Shown: one piece after another, positions 46,917 to 55,064 of the stretch
How positions within the stretch are numbered: position 1 is the first letter of the stretch
How the letters are laid out: the number at the start of each line of letters is the position of its first letter
Assembly (NCBI RefSeq): GCF_038595055.1
Contig: NZ_CP152002.1
Location: 1,036,501-1,100,500 of the forward strand
Reading direction: 5' to 3'
DNA: 64,000 nucleotides
Origin: Paenibacillus sp. FSL R7-0345
GTDB lineage: Bacteria; Bacillota; Bacilli; Paenibacillales; Paenibacillaceae
The notes under the pieces: model-generated
Told to the model about the DNA's origin: nothing
Seen by the model: only the letters and a program-made list of their open reading frames with translations
The model's database searches: none
Made by a program: the position numbers and the translations under genes

Positions 46917-47432
46917 ATGGAAGAAGTGCCGGATCACCTGGAGAACGGCTTGCAGATCGTATTCATTGGCTTTAACCCGAGCATCCGCTCCGGGGAGCTG
47001 GGGCATCATTATGCGAATCCGCGCAACAATTTCTGGAGGATTCTTCAGCAGTCCGGCCTGACGCCGCGCCTGTATGAGGCTGCGGAGGACGGCGGGCTGC
47101 TTAAGCTTGGCTACGGCTTCACAAATATTGTAGCCCGGCCTACGGTAGGCGCGGAGGATATCACCCGTGAAGAATATACGGCCGGGCGGGAGCAGCTGCG
47201 CGGGAAGCTGGAGCAGTACCGGCCGCAGATTGCCTGCTTTGTGGGCAAGGGGGTCTACACGGAGTTCAGCCGCAGATCCAAAGCGGAGTGGGGCTTCCAG
47301 ACAGCAGAGCCCGTTGTCGACGGGGTACGCGAGTTCGTCGCCCCCTCCTCCAGCGGGCTGGTCCGGATGCCGATGACGGAGATTGTAGGCATTTACCGGC
47401 AGTTATATGACTTCATCCAGGAGAATGGCTGA
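46917..47432 (+). CDS. mug: Mismatch-specific (G/U, G/T) DNA glycosylase
   Basis: 171 aa from ATG 46917; the in-frame ATG two codons earlier abuts the GGAGGG ribosome site. The motifs VFIGFNPSIRSGELGHHYANPRNNFW and VAPSSSGLVRMP define the Mug branch of uracil-DNA glycosylases. It removes U or T opposite G as the first step of base excision repair. Last plus-strand gene before a bidirectional terminator. Confidence 0.9.
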   Translation: MEEVPDHLENGLQIVFIGFNPSIRSGELGHHYANPRNNFWRILQQSGLTPRLYEAAEDGGLLKLGYGFTNIVARPTVGAEDITREEYTAGREQLRGKLEQYRPQIACFVGKGVYTEFSRRSKAEWGFQTAEPVVDGVREFVAPSSSGLVRMPMTEIVGIYRQLYDFIQENG

Positions 47433-47440
47433 AGGCAAAA

Positions 47441-47470
47441 AACACCTCCCTCAAATACGAGGGAGGTGTT
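47441..47470. terminator. Bidirectional terminator, mug / tagO-like gene
   Basis: AACACCTCCCTC-N6-GAGGGAGGTGTT perfect stem. The minus strand has a TTTTTT tail, so it mainly serves the opposing glycosyl-phosphate transferase gene. Confidence 0.85.
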
Positions 47471-47503
47471 CCTGTGTCAGGCAGCAAGCTGCTGCAAAGT
47501 CCG

Positions 47504-48475
47504 TTACGTTTCAATCAGCAGCAAAATAATGGAGGACAGCGACAGGCAGACGCTGACCAGATAAAGTACGGCCACAACCTGCTTCTGGTTCAGTCCGGCC
47601 TTCAGCAGCCGGTAGTGCACCTGGCTGGCATCGGCCTGATAAATCGCTTTGCCCTGAAGGAACCGCTTGATCACGACAAAGATATTGTCGAAGATCGGCA
47701 CGCCGAGCGCCAGAATCGGGATGAACAGAGACAGCATCGTAGCCTGCTTAAACGCCCCGTCCAGCGCAATAACGGCCAGAATGAAGCCCATGAAGGTAGC
47801 GCCGGCATCACCCATGAAGATTTTGGCAGGGGCTTTGTTGAAGCGCAGATAAGCCAATGTAACACCCACCAGGGAAATCGCCATGATTGCGGAAGCGGAT
47901 TGACCCTTGGTAAGCGCAACGATAAACAGTGTAATGGCTGAAATCGCTGTAAGACCGCCGGCCAGACCGTCCATGCCGTCAGAGAAGTTGATTACTGTCG
48001 TAACGCCGAAGATCCAGACGATCGTCAGAATAAACTGCAGGATGAACGGCAGGGAGACATAATCTCCCGAGAACGGGTTAATGAAGCCGGTAAAGGCATT
48101 GCCGGACAGAAAGACAAGAATGGCCGCCGCAATCTGGACAACGAATTTGGGCAATGCCGGGAAATCCTTGCCTTTGGTTTTGTACCAGTCATCAATAGTA
48201 CCTATAGTGAGCAGAAGCACCCCGCCAATAAAGAGGGCGAGCGTCTCCAGCGAGAAATCACGTGCGAACAGCAGGTATGTAATGAAAAACCCGATAAATA
48301 TCGCATAGCTGGCTGTCAGGGGAATAGGCTCCCTGTGGATTTTGCGCTCTACATCCTCGCGGGGCCTGTCCACAAAATCAAGCCGGAACGCAAGCCTGCC
48401 AAGCGGAGGGATGAGCAGATAAACGATACAAAACGATACCAGAAATGCCAAAACGTAAAAAATGACAATCACCAC
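47504..48475 (-). CDS. tagO: Undecaprenyl-phosphate GlcNAc-1-phosphate transferase (TagO/MraY family)
   Basis: 323 aa, about ten to eleven helices. Family motifs are GTIDDWYK (first Asp pair), NFSDGMDGLAGG and FMGDAGATFMGF. It links sugar-1-phosphate to the lipid carrier for teichoic acid or another wall polymer. The GTG start lacks a clear ribosome site; translation may begin at a nearby alternative codon. It is transcribed divergently from the HAD phosphatase gene. Confidence 0.85.
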   Translation of the reverse strand: MVIVIFYVLAFLVSFCIVYLLIPPLGRLAFRLDFVDRPREDVERKIHREPIPLTASYAIFIGFFITYLLFARDFSLETLALFIGGVLLLTIGTIDDWYKTKGKDFPALPKFVVQIAAAILVFLSGNAFTGFINPFSGDYVSLPFILQFILTIVWIFGVTTVINFSDGMDGLAGGLTAISAITLFIVALTKGQSASAIMAISLVGVTLAYLRFNKAPAKIFMGDAGATFMGFILAVIALDGAFKQATMLSLFIPILALGVPIFDNIFVVIKRFLQGKAIYQADASQVHYRLLKAGLNQKQVVAVLYLVSVCLSLSSIILLLIET

Positions 48476-48600
48476 CGTTGATTTTTTTAAAAGATAAGCT
48501 TAAGATGTTCCACGATAAATTGTCTTATGTGCAGGGCTGTCTCGATTATATCGCAGAGGGCATTACCTTGTCGATTGTACATAAATTTTGGAGGCTGATG

Positions 48601-49284
48601 ATGAAATACGATGTAATTCTGTTTGATGCGGACGATACGTTGTTTGACTATGGCATGGCTGAGGGCCAGGCGTTTCTGAATGTGTTCACCCATTTCGGGC
48701 TGCCGGCCGGAGCACAGGAGTATGCTGACAGCTACCAGGAAATTAACCGTGCGCTGTGGGCTGATCTGGAGGCGGGGCAGATTACCTCTGCTGCGCTGCG
48801 GGTGGAGCGTTTCAACCGGCTGTTTGTGCGGCATAATCTGCAGTATAATCCGGAGGAATTCAGCGCGGCGTATCTGCGGTTTCTGGGGGAAGGCACGTTT
48901 CTGATCCAGGGAGCGGTTGAGCTGTGCGGTGCGCTTGAAGGCTGCAGACTGGCGATTATCACGAACGGGTTCAGGGATGTGCAGCTGTCCCGGATTAAGG
49001 GCTCGCCGCTTGCGGAGACGTTTGAGCAGATCATTATTTCGGAGGAAGCGGGCCATCAGAAGCCGGGGGCGGGGATCTTTGATTATGCATTTGACAAGCT
49101 TGGCATCTCTGATAAAAGCAGGGTGCTGATTGTCGGCGACTCGCTGACCTCCGATATCCGGGGCGGGATTAATTATGGCATTGATACCTGCTGGTTCAAT
49201 CCTTTGGCCAAGACTAACAGCGCCGGTGTTACGCCGACCTATGAAATCCGTGAACTGTCAGAGCTGCTGGATATCGTAAAATAA
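48601..49284 (+). CDS. HAD-family phosphatase, YjjG type
   Basis: 227 aa from ATG 48601 with GGAGG 6 bases upstream; the longer upstream frame lacks a site. HAD motifs: LFDADDTLFDYG (nucleophile Asp), IITNGF (Ser/Thr position), HQKPG (Lys) and VGDSLTSDI (acidic). Length and DADDTLFDYG match YjjG-type pyrimidine nucleotidases that clean non-canonical nucleotides. The substrate is inferred. Confidence 0.85.
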   Translation: MKYDVILFDADDTLFDYGMAEGQAFLNVFTHFGLPAGAQEYADSYQEINRALWADLEAGQITSAALRVERFNRLFVRHNLQYNPEEFSAAYLRFLGEGTFLIQGAVELCGALEGCRLAIITNGFRDVQLSRIKGSPLAETFEQIIISEEAGHQKPGAGIFDYAFDKLGISDKSRVLIVGDSLTSDIRGGINYGIDTCWFNPLAKTNSAGVTPTYEIRELSELLDIVK

Positions 49285-49356
49285 AAAGCGGCTTGGCGGC
49301 GGTAACGGCTGTGTTTTGCCCAGGTGAAAGGTTGGAAGGCTTCTTCCGGTGTTTAA

Positions 49357-49398
49357 TATATTAGGACACAGTATTTATTTCCACATTATCCTAATATA
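49357..49398. promoter_or_regulatory. 10-bp inverted repeat before stalk-protein gene
   Basis: Perfect arms TATATTAGGA (49357-49366) and TCCTAATATA (49389-49398) with a 22-base gap, ending a few bases before the ribosome site. It could be an operator or a 5' hairpin. Confidence 0.5.
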
Positions 49399-49414
49399 CG
49401 GGGGAGGACTTTTT

Positions 49415-50098
49415 ATGAAAATGAACAAAAAATGGCTGATCACCGCAGTTGCCGCAGGTATGGCGCTGACCGGTTCAGCCGGTGTATATGCCGGAGCCAA
49501 GCTTCAGGAGATCAAGGCTTACCTGAACAACAGCATTGGTGTAGTCGTGGACGGCACGCCATACTGGCTGAGAGACGGCAACGGCAAAACCTTAAGACCG
49601 ATTACCTACGAGGGCCTTACGTATTTGCCGGTGCGCTCGGTTGCTGAGGCGCTGGATGTGCCGATTACGTATGATGCCGCGAATTATAAAGTCCGGATCG
49701 GCAGCGGTGCGGAAGCGGGAGCCTCTACAGGCTCTGGTTCGGGTTCAGGTTCGGGAGCTGCTGCGCCTGTAGAGAGCACGATGCGGCCGGTTAACCTGCC
49801 GCAGGATTTTCCGATACCGAGTGACGCTATTATCGCGACTACACTGGATACGGATGCCGACGGCGTGAAGAAGGCTGCATTCAGTTATTCCACGCAGGAA
49901 TCACTGGAGACGATGGGTTTTGTATACAATGAATATGTCAAAATCAAACGGCTCGACAATGCCTCGCAGACGGTGTCAGCAACCACAGTGAAAATTACCG
50001 GCCGGCTGGGCGGCACAAGTCCGGTTTCGATTACTGGCAAGCCGTCTACGGCGCGTCCCGGGTTTAATATCTTTACCATTACCTGGTCGGAGAGCTGA
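49415..50098 (+). CDS. Secreted stalk-domain protein, 227 aa
   Basis: Start ATG 49415 with GGGGGAGG 9 bases upstream. Signal peptide about 1-27. A copper-amine-oxidase-N-type stalk domain (about 35-105; LRPITYEGLTYLPVRSVAEAL) is followed by a Gly/Ser linker and a C-terminal beta domain of about 100 residues with no recognised family. An extracytoplasmic wall-associated protein of unknown role. Similar stalk domains occur in the deacetylase and the beta-helix protein of this window. Confidence 0.8.
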   Translation: MKMNKKWLITAVAAGMALTGSAGVYAGAKLQEIKAYLNNSIGVVVDGTPYWLRDGNGKTLRPITYEGLTYLPVRSVAEALDVPITYDAANYKVRIGSGAEAGASTGSGSGSGSGAAAPVESTMRPVNLPQDFPIPSDAIIATTLDTDADGVKKAAFSYSTQESLETMGFVYNEYVKIKRLDNASQTVSATTVKITGRLGGTSPVSITGKPSTARPGFNIFTITWSES

Positions 50099-50124
50099 GG
50101 GCTTACGGGGACAGGTGCAAATAG

Positions 50125-50159
50125 AAACAGCTGCGTTCCTGTGCGGAACGCAGCTGTTT
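50125..50159. terminator. Bidirectional hairpin between convergent genes
   Basis: AAACAGCTGCGTTCC-TGTGC-GGAACGCAGCTGTTT, a perfect 15-bp stem between the stalk gene and the VOC gene stop. Confidence 0.8.
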
Positions 50160-50190
50160 AAGCTGGGCTAGTGTATAAATGTTGTTTGAC

Positions 50191-51177
50191 TCAGGATTGC
50201 TGGCGGGTATCCAGCGGTTTGAGGTAAGCTTCGATCTGCTCCCGCTTTGCTTCCAGGAACGGAGGCAGGGCAAGGGATTCGCCGAGATGCTCCAGCGGCT
50301 CGTCGGTGGCAAAGCCCGGACCATCCGTAGCCAGCTCGAACAGGATGCCGTTCGGCTCGCGGAAGTACAGGGACCGGAAGTAGAAGCGGTCCACAAAGCC
50401 GGAGTTGGGCAGCTGCACGGCGCGGATCCGCTCGATCCATTGTTTCAGCTCCGTATCGTTGTCTACCCGGAAGGCGACATGGTGCACGCCGCCCCGGCCG
50501 AGGCGCTCCTGCGGCAGATCATTGCGCTCCTCCAGATGCACCTCAGCGCCGGAGCCCCCTTCGCCGGTCTCAAATACCACGATGTCCGGCTGTCCGGCCG
50601 CCGGCGAAGGATAGCTTCCTTTGCGGCGGAAGCCCATCAGATCCTGCAGGACGAGCGTTGTCGGCTCGGCGTCCTCTACGGTCAGATGAGCCGGGCCAAG
50701 GCCGGTGATGCCGTATTCCGCCGGCACCGGGCTGGCCGGCCATGGCTTGCCGCCGGCTACCCCCTGGTTGTTCTGGTCGGAGACCAGCAGGAACCGCTGG
50801 CCCTCATGATCGCGGAAGCCGAGTGTAAGGCGGCCGCCGCGGTCAGCGGTTCCGGCGTCATGGTCCACGTTGAAGGCTGTAAAGCGCTCCTTCCAGTAAT
50901 CCAGTGCCTTATCATCCGGTACGCGCAGCGACAGGGCGGAGATGCTGTTGTTACCGTCCCGGTTGCGTCCGGCGTTCGGGAGCTCAAAAAAAGTCAGCTC
51001 TGTGCCCGGATTACCGGCTTCATCGCCGTAGAACAGGTGATAGACGGAGATGTCATCCTGGTTGACTGTCTTTTTGATCAGCCGCAGTCCAAGTACTTCG
51101 GTGTAAAATTTGTAGTTTTCCGGCGCTTTGGCTGTAATGGCGGATACATGGTGCAGGCCTTTTAGTGTTAAACTCAT
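50191..51177 (-). CDS. VOC-superfamily ring-cleaving dioxygenase (MhqO-like)
   Basis: 328 aa, two glyoxalase/extradiol-type modules. The N-terminal module has GLHHVSAITAKAPENYKFY and the second has LGPAHLTVEDAE and HHVAFRVDN with the metal His and Glu pattern. These resemble the MhqO/MhqA-type dioxygenases of Firmicutes that open hydroquinone-like rings. A palindrome about 160 bases upstream could be the site of a quinone-sensing MarR or HxlR regulator. The substrate is inferred. Confidence 0.8.
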   Translation of the reverse strand: MSLTLKGLHHVSAITAKAPENYKFYTEVLGLRLIKKTVNQDDISVYHLFYGDEAGNPGTELTFFELPNAGRNRDGNNSISALSLRVPDDKALDYWKERFTAFNVDHDAGTADRGGRLTLGFRDHEGQRFLLVSDQNNQGVAGGKPWPASPVPAEYGITGLGPAHLTVEDAEPTTLVLQDLMGFRRKGSYPSPAAGQPDIVVFETGEGGSGAEVHLEERNDLPQERLGRGGVHHVAFRVDNDTELKQWIERIRAVQLPNSGFVDRFYFRSLYFREPNGILFELATDGPGFATDEPLEHLGESLALPPFLEAKREQIEAYLKPLDTRQQS

Positions 51178-51335
51178 GATAGATCCTCCTCAGGATTGTG
51201 TTGTTATGGAATGGTGTAAGCGTATTTTTTGAATGTTGTGAGTGAAGTTCACAGCAGGAAAAGGTGTAGCTCACGGATGCTTTTCATTATTTCATTATTT
51301 ACAAAAGGACTGGAGTTATTTTAGTGAAATTATTT

Positions 51336-51362
51336 AAGTTACTATAATTTTAATAGTAAGTT
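51336..51362. promoter_or_regulatory. Palindromic operator candidate between divergent genes
   Basis: AAGTTACTAT-AATTTTA-ATAGTAAGTT, nearly perfect 10-bp arms (one mismatch). It lies 54 bases before the AAC(3)-family start and 160 bases before the VOC gene. Arms of this type suit a MarR/HxlR-family dimer. Confidence 0.55.
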
Positions 51363-51415
51363 AGTTGAATTGCAAGTGGAAACTACATATCGGTCTTAAA
51401 AAGGAGTGTACTGCC

Positions 51416-52243
51416 ATGCATACAAAAATCAGCCTGCTCAACCAGTTGAAGGAGCTCGGAATCAATCCGAAAGGAACCTTGCTGGTCCATTCCTCCTTAA
51501 AAAGCATCGGAACCGTGGAGGGAGGCGCAGATACCGTACTGGATGTACTGTCAGAGTATATGAAGGACGGGCTGCTTGTCCTGCCTACACATACCTGGTC
51601 GTACATAGATGCGGCTAATCCGCGCTTCTCTGTGCAGGGTTCACCATCCTGTGTTGGCGTTCTGCCGGAGCTGTTCCGGAAACGTCCAGGCGTTATCCGT
51701 TCATGGCATCCTACCCACTCTGTTGCTGCCCTTGGGCGGGATGCCGAAGCTTTTACCGCCGGGGATCATTGCTGGGATACTCCCTGCGCCCGGGGTTCTG
51801 TCTATGGCAAGCTGCTGGACCGGGAAGCGGAGATTATGCTGCTTGGCGTAGATCTGCGGCGCAACACTTTCATTCACGGCATAGAGGAGTGGCTGGATAT
51901 TCCAGGCCGGATGACCGATGAGCCGGAGCAGCTGTACACGGTTACGCCGGACGGAACCGAGATTGCCGTACCGTCGCGCAGGCACTGCGGACTGTCGTGG
52001 TCGCAGCATTTCTGGAAGGTGGAGCATGTGCTGGAGGATGGCGGAGCGCTGCGGAGAGGACAGTTTGGCGATGCCCCTGTCATGATTTGCGGGGCTGCGG
52101 AGACTACAGACATCCTAAGCCGCATGCTGGCCGTGAATCCGGACCTGTTCGGAGATAACGAGCCGCTGAACGGCCGGTTTGTACCTGAACCGCTGCCCAA
52201 GACTTCGCGGGGATTGCCGCAGTATGGTACCGGCCCGAGTTAG
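51416..52243 (+). CDS. AAC(3)-family N-acetyltransferase
   Basis: 275 aa from ATG 51416 (AAAAAGGAG site). Family motifs: LLVHSSLKSIG, GLLVLPTHTW, HPTHSVAALG and LLGVDLRRNTFIHGIEEWL. It resembles the aminoglycoside 3-N-acetyltransferase fold (YokD-type), which uses acetyl-CoA. Chromosomal members may act on other amines, so drug resistance is not assured. Confidence 0.85.
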   Translation: MHTKISLLNQLKELGINPKGTLLVHSSLKSIGTVEGGADTVLDVLSEYMKDGLLVLPTHTWSYIDAANPRFSVQGSPSCVGVLPELFRKRPGVIRSWHPTHSVAALGRDAEAFTAGDHCWDTPCARGSVYGKLLDREAEIMLLGVDLRRNTFIHGIEEWLDIPGRMTDEPEQLYTVTPDGTEIAVPSRRHCGLSWSQHFWKVEHVLEDGGALRRGQFGDAPVMICGAAETTDILSRMLAVNPDLFGDNEPLNGRFVPEPLPKTSRGLPQYGTGPS

Positions 52244-52466
52244 TGGACGGGACGTATGCGTACATAGCTGTTTATTTTTCAGCGCTGCTGTAGATCATAT
52301 TGGCTGTCTTTGAGTTTGAGTTTGGTATTAGCTATAGGTTGCTCAAGGCTGGTGGGTATTTGTTGAGCAGCGAGCAGCAGAAGGTAATTGATTGACATTG
52401 TCTGGGAATACATGGTAAGCTGGCTACAAATTTACGCCGCAGATGGCTTAGGGAGGAGCAGGAACA

Positions 52467-52610
52467 ATGCAGACGCTGAACAGGGATGAACACATTAGCC
52501 GACTTTTTGACCGGGAGCTAGCCATACCTTTCGCACGTCCGGCATATTCCTATCCAGAGGAAACTCAGGTTTCACGCAGCACTCCCTTGCCCTGGGTCAG
52601 GCAGATCTGA
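52467..52610 (+). CDS. Lone small protein, 47 aa
   Basis: Starts MQTLNRDEHI and ends TPLPWVRQI. GGGAGGAG lies 7-8 bases before the ATG, and a good terminator follows 36 bases after the stop, so it behaves as an independent small gene. No membrane helix or known family is seen. The upstream TTGACA at 52392 may be a -35 but no clear -10 is visible. Confidence 0.5.
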   Translation: MQTLNRDEHISRLFDRELAIPFARPAYSYPEETQVSRSTPLPWVRQI

Positions 52611-52646
52611 TTCTGCACCCTTATCTATGGCAATATCGGGATCTCA

Positions 52647-52671
52647 GGCTGCGTGTACCGCAGCCTTTTTC
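52647..52671 (+). terminator. Terminator after the 47-aa gene
   Basis: GGCTGCG-TGTAC-CGCAGCC hairpin followed by TTTTT. Confidence 0.8.
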
Positions 52672-52756
52672 TTTGACCTTTTGTAAGAGGCGGAGAGAAG
52701 GGCGGCGCGACGCAGCCTTTTTGCTGTTATTAGGCAGAATGCAGGCAAGGTTAGAG

Positions 52757-53030
52757 GAGAGAGTCCCGCTAACGGTACTGAACCCCGAGCTCTAGCACCT
52801 GAATAAAGGGGGGGATCCCACTAGTGGTACTGAAGCCGGGCTCTCGCACTGAAATAAAGGGAAAAATCCCACTAAAGGTACTGAAAGCCGGGCTCTGACA
52901 CTGAAATAAAGGGAAAAATCCCACTAAAGGTACTGTAAGTCGGGCTCTAACACTGAAATAAAGGGAAAAATCCCACTAAAGGTACTGTAAGTCGGGCTCT
53001 AACACTGAAATAAAGGGAAAAATCCCTTTG
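52757..53030. repeat. 52-bp tandem repeat array with internal hairpin
   Basis: About five units at 52805, 52856, 52908, 52960 and 53012 (anchor aaaggg) plus a partial first unit; the period is 51-52 bases. Each contains GGG-AAAA(A)-CCC, and the last reads AAAGGGAAAAATCCCTTT. The later units are almost identical, so expansion is recent. A single diverged cousin lies near 57609-57640. No spacers separate units, so it is not CRISPR. No gene is seen between 52672 and 53084. Confidence 0.85.
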
Positions 53031-53084
53031 ATCGTGGCGCCAGCGGCGTCTTAACCCCCATATTCCCTGAAAGGAGAGAGAGTA

Positions 53085-53366
53085 ATGAACACAGTATTGA
53101 GATGGAATGAGCAGGATATAGAGCGGGAAGCAGTACATGGCATACAGCCGGGCACAGGTTGTGATCTGAAGCAGGCTCCAGCCCCAGCCCCAATCCCGGC
53201 AACAGATCCCGAGCCACTTCTGTATCCGCAGTCCCTTCGTTACGCCACATCCAGACGGCGCGGCGGGGAGCGCGGGCTTTATCCATCCGGCAGCTATCCA
53301 TCTCATCCCGCCCTCTCCCCCTCCCCCTCTCACAGGGAGCAGCGGTTTAGGCGTGGTCTGCATTAG
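53085..53366 (+). CDS. Possible leader protein before rtcB, 93 aa
   Basis: ATG with a good AAAGGAGAGAG site 8-9 bases upstream. Residues 1-50 look protein-like (WNEQDIEREAV) and Pro-rich (APAPAPIPATDPEP). The last 40 are Arg/Ser/Pro-rich and may not be real. No family is recognised. The stop overlaps the first hairpin of the rtcB leader. It could be a short regulatory frame or chance; the ribosome site is the main support. Confidence 0.35.
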   Translation: MNTVLRWNEQDIEREAVHGIQPGTGCDLKQAPAPAPIPATDPEPLLYPQSLRYATSRRRGGERGLYPSGSYPSHPALSPSPSHREQRFRRGLH

Positions 53367-53367
53367 C

Positions 53368-53490
53368 CGCAACACGGCACAGCCGTGCTGCGGCCCCAGA
53401 TCCAGGATGAGAGCCGCCGGATTGCGCAAGGTTTCGCTATGCCTGTTTACAGGCAGGAGCAGAGACGGGCGCAGGCCGGCGGCTTTTTAT
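53368..53490 (+). promoter_or_regulatory. Structured leader and terminator upstream of rtcB
   Basis: First, a 12-bp hairpin GCCGCA-a-CACGGC / GCCGTG-c-TGCGGC (53368-53395). Then a 73-base structure whose outer stem AGCCGCCGG (53412-53420) pairs with CCGGCGGCT (53476-53484). It encloses TGCGC/GCGCA and GCCTG/CAGGC stems and is followed by TTTTT. The closing stem is an intrinsic terminator 30 bases before rtcB, so an attenuation switch or a terminator of the upstream frame are both possible. Confidence 0.6.
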
Positions 53491-53520
53491 ATATAAATTA
53501 GAACTACAGGAGGAGAAATA

Positions 53521-54939
53521 ATGAACAAAAGCATCAAATCGCACGGCAACAACCACTATCAGCTGGAACTCCCGCACGGATCGCTGCATGTGTTCGCCAA
53601 TCAGGAAATTTTCGGGTCTTTTGAAGAAAAAGTGTTTGAGATGGCTGATAACAATCTGCGGATTCCGCGCAATAAATATATGGCTTATACACCGGATGCG
53701 CATGTCGGCGTGGGGACCTGTATCGGCACAACGGCGGTGTGGAATATGAAGGACGGGATGGTCTCGCCTTCGATTGTCGGTGTGGATATCGGCTGCGGGA
53801 TGCGCGTGCACACGACGCCGCTGCATAAGCGGGACCTGCAGGATAAGGAGATCCGCCGGAGACTGATCGAAGCCATCGAAAAATATGTCCCGACCAATGA
53901 ACGCGTCAACAGCAACTATGCCGACATCGATATTATGGAAGTTGTGCGCAGCGGCCTAAACGGTCTGCCGGAAAAATATATCCCGTCCCCGCAATGGATC
54001 ACCCATGTGGAGGAAAGCAACTTCCGTTATGACCATACTGCGCTGGAGCAGCTGCCGCCCAAAATCCGCAAAAATGCCCATGGCCAGCTCGGGACTCTGG
54101 GAAGCGGTAATCATTTTTGTGAAATTCAGTACCTGGAGATCGCTGAGGAGCATAAGGAGCTGGCGGCAAAATGGGGTCTTTTCGACGGCGGTGTTGTCGT
54201 CATGATCCATTCGGGCTCGCGTGCCTGGGGAGCAATGGTCGGCCGGGAGCATACGAAGACTATTAAAGAAGCAATGCATCTCTGGGGTGTAACGAACCCA
54301 GATCCGAACCTGAACTACGCGCCGGTCAGCAGCCGTGAAGGCCAGACGTATCTGAATCTGATGTACTCTGCGCTGAACTTTGCCGTGACCAACCGGCATA
54401 TGATTGCGTTCGGGGTACAGGAGGGCTTTCGTGAGCTGTTCGGACCACAGTTTGAAATGCCGGTGCTGTATGACCTGATGCATAACTATGCGTTAAAAGA
54501 GTTCCACCGCGGGCAGCCGATGCTGGTGCACCGTAAGGGGGCGACACGGGCGCTGCCGCCGGGGCATTTTTTGAACACGCCGGTGTACAAAGCTACAGGG
54601 CATCCGGCGCTCATCCCCGGCTCAATGGGTACCTCATCGTACATTATGCTCGGCCGCGAGGAGGGCTTGAAGAACTTTTATTCCATTTGTCATGGAGCCG
54701 GCCGGGTGCGTTCGAGAAGAGCGACACGGCTGGCGGTGACTGTGGATGAGTTCAGCCAGTCGCTGCGGGTCGGTACGGACGAGGAGATTACGGTTAACCA
54801 CCGTTCCCTGGATACCATTCTCGATGAATGTCCGCAAGCCTATAAGGACGTAGACCAGATTATCGACAGCATCACAGGTGCCGGGCTGGCTGATGTGGTA
54901 GCCAAGTGTAAACCAATGGCTGTAATTAAAGGCATTTAG
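53521..54939 (+). CDS. rtcB: RtcB-family RNA ligase
   Basis: 472 aa. Motifs of RtcB: VGVDIGCGMR (Mn-binding Asp and Cys), GSGNHFCEI, HSGSRAWG and SICHGAGRVRSRR, the last holding the guanylated His. It joins 2',3'-cyclic phosphate or 3'-phosphate RNA ends to 5'-OH ends using GTP. AGGAGGAG ribosome site. No archease gene is next to it. It complements the Pnkp/Hen1/KptA set 7 kb upstream with a different chemistry. Confidence 0.92.
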   Translation: MNKSIKSHGNNHYQLELPHGSLHVFANQEIFGSFEEKVFEMADNNLRIPRNKYMAYTPDAHVGVGTCIGTTAVWNMKDGMVSPSIVGVDIGCGMRVHTTPLHKRDLQDKEIRRRLIEAIEKYVPTNERVNSNYADIDIMEVVRSGLNGLPEKYIPSPQWITHVEESNFRYDHTALEQLPPKIRKNAHGQLGTLGSGNHFCEIQYLEIAEEHKELAAKWGLFDGGVVVMIHSGSRAWGAMVGREHTKTIKEAMHLWGVTNPDPNLNYAPVSSREGQTYLNLMYSALNFAVTNRHMIAFGVQEGFRELFGPQFEMPVLYDLMHNYALKEFHRGQPMLVHRKGATRALPPGHFLNTPVYKATGHPALIPGSMGTSSYIMLGREEGLKNFYSICHGAGRVRSRRATRLAVTVDEFSQSLRVGTDEEITVNHRSLDTILDECPQAYKDVDQIIDSITGAGLADVVAKCKPMAVIKGI

Positions 54940-55064
54940 CTCTGGAAATTCCCGCTTAAATCGGTCAGACAAATTCAAATCCAATGTTCTGGGCCAGTCT
55001 CTGGCTTGTCCCTATCAATGTATGGTATATTATTCTCACAAAAAACAAAGTAAGGAGATTGGAA

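Noticed and set aside
52757..53030. CRISPR array
   Set aside because: Units are contiguous with no spacers and contain their own variation; no cas genes nearby.
53368..53490. T-box riboswitch before rtcB
   Set aside because: No AGGGTGG-type T-box sequence or specifier loop was seen, and rtcB is not a usual T-box target.
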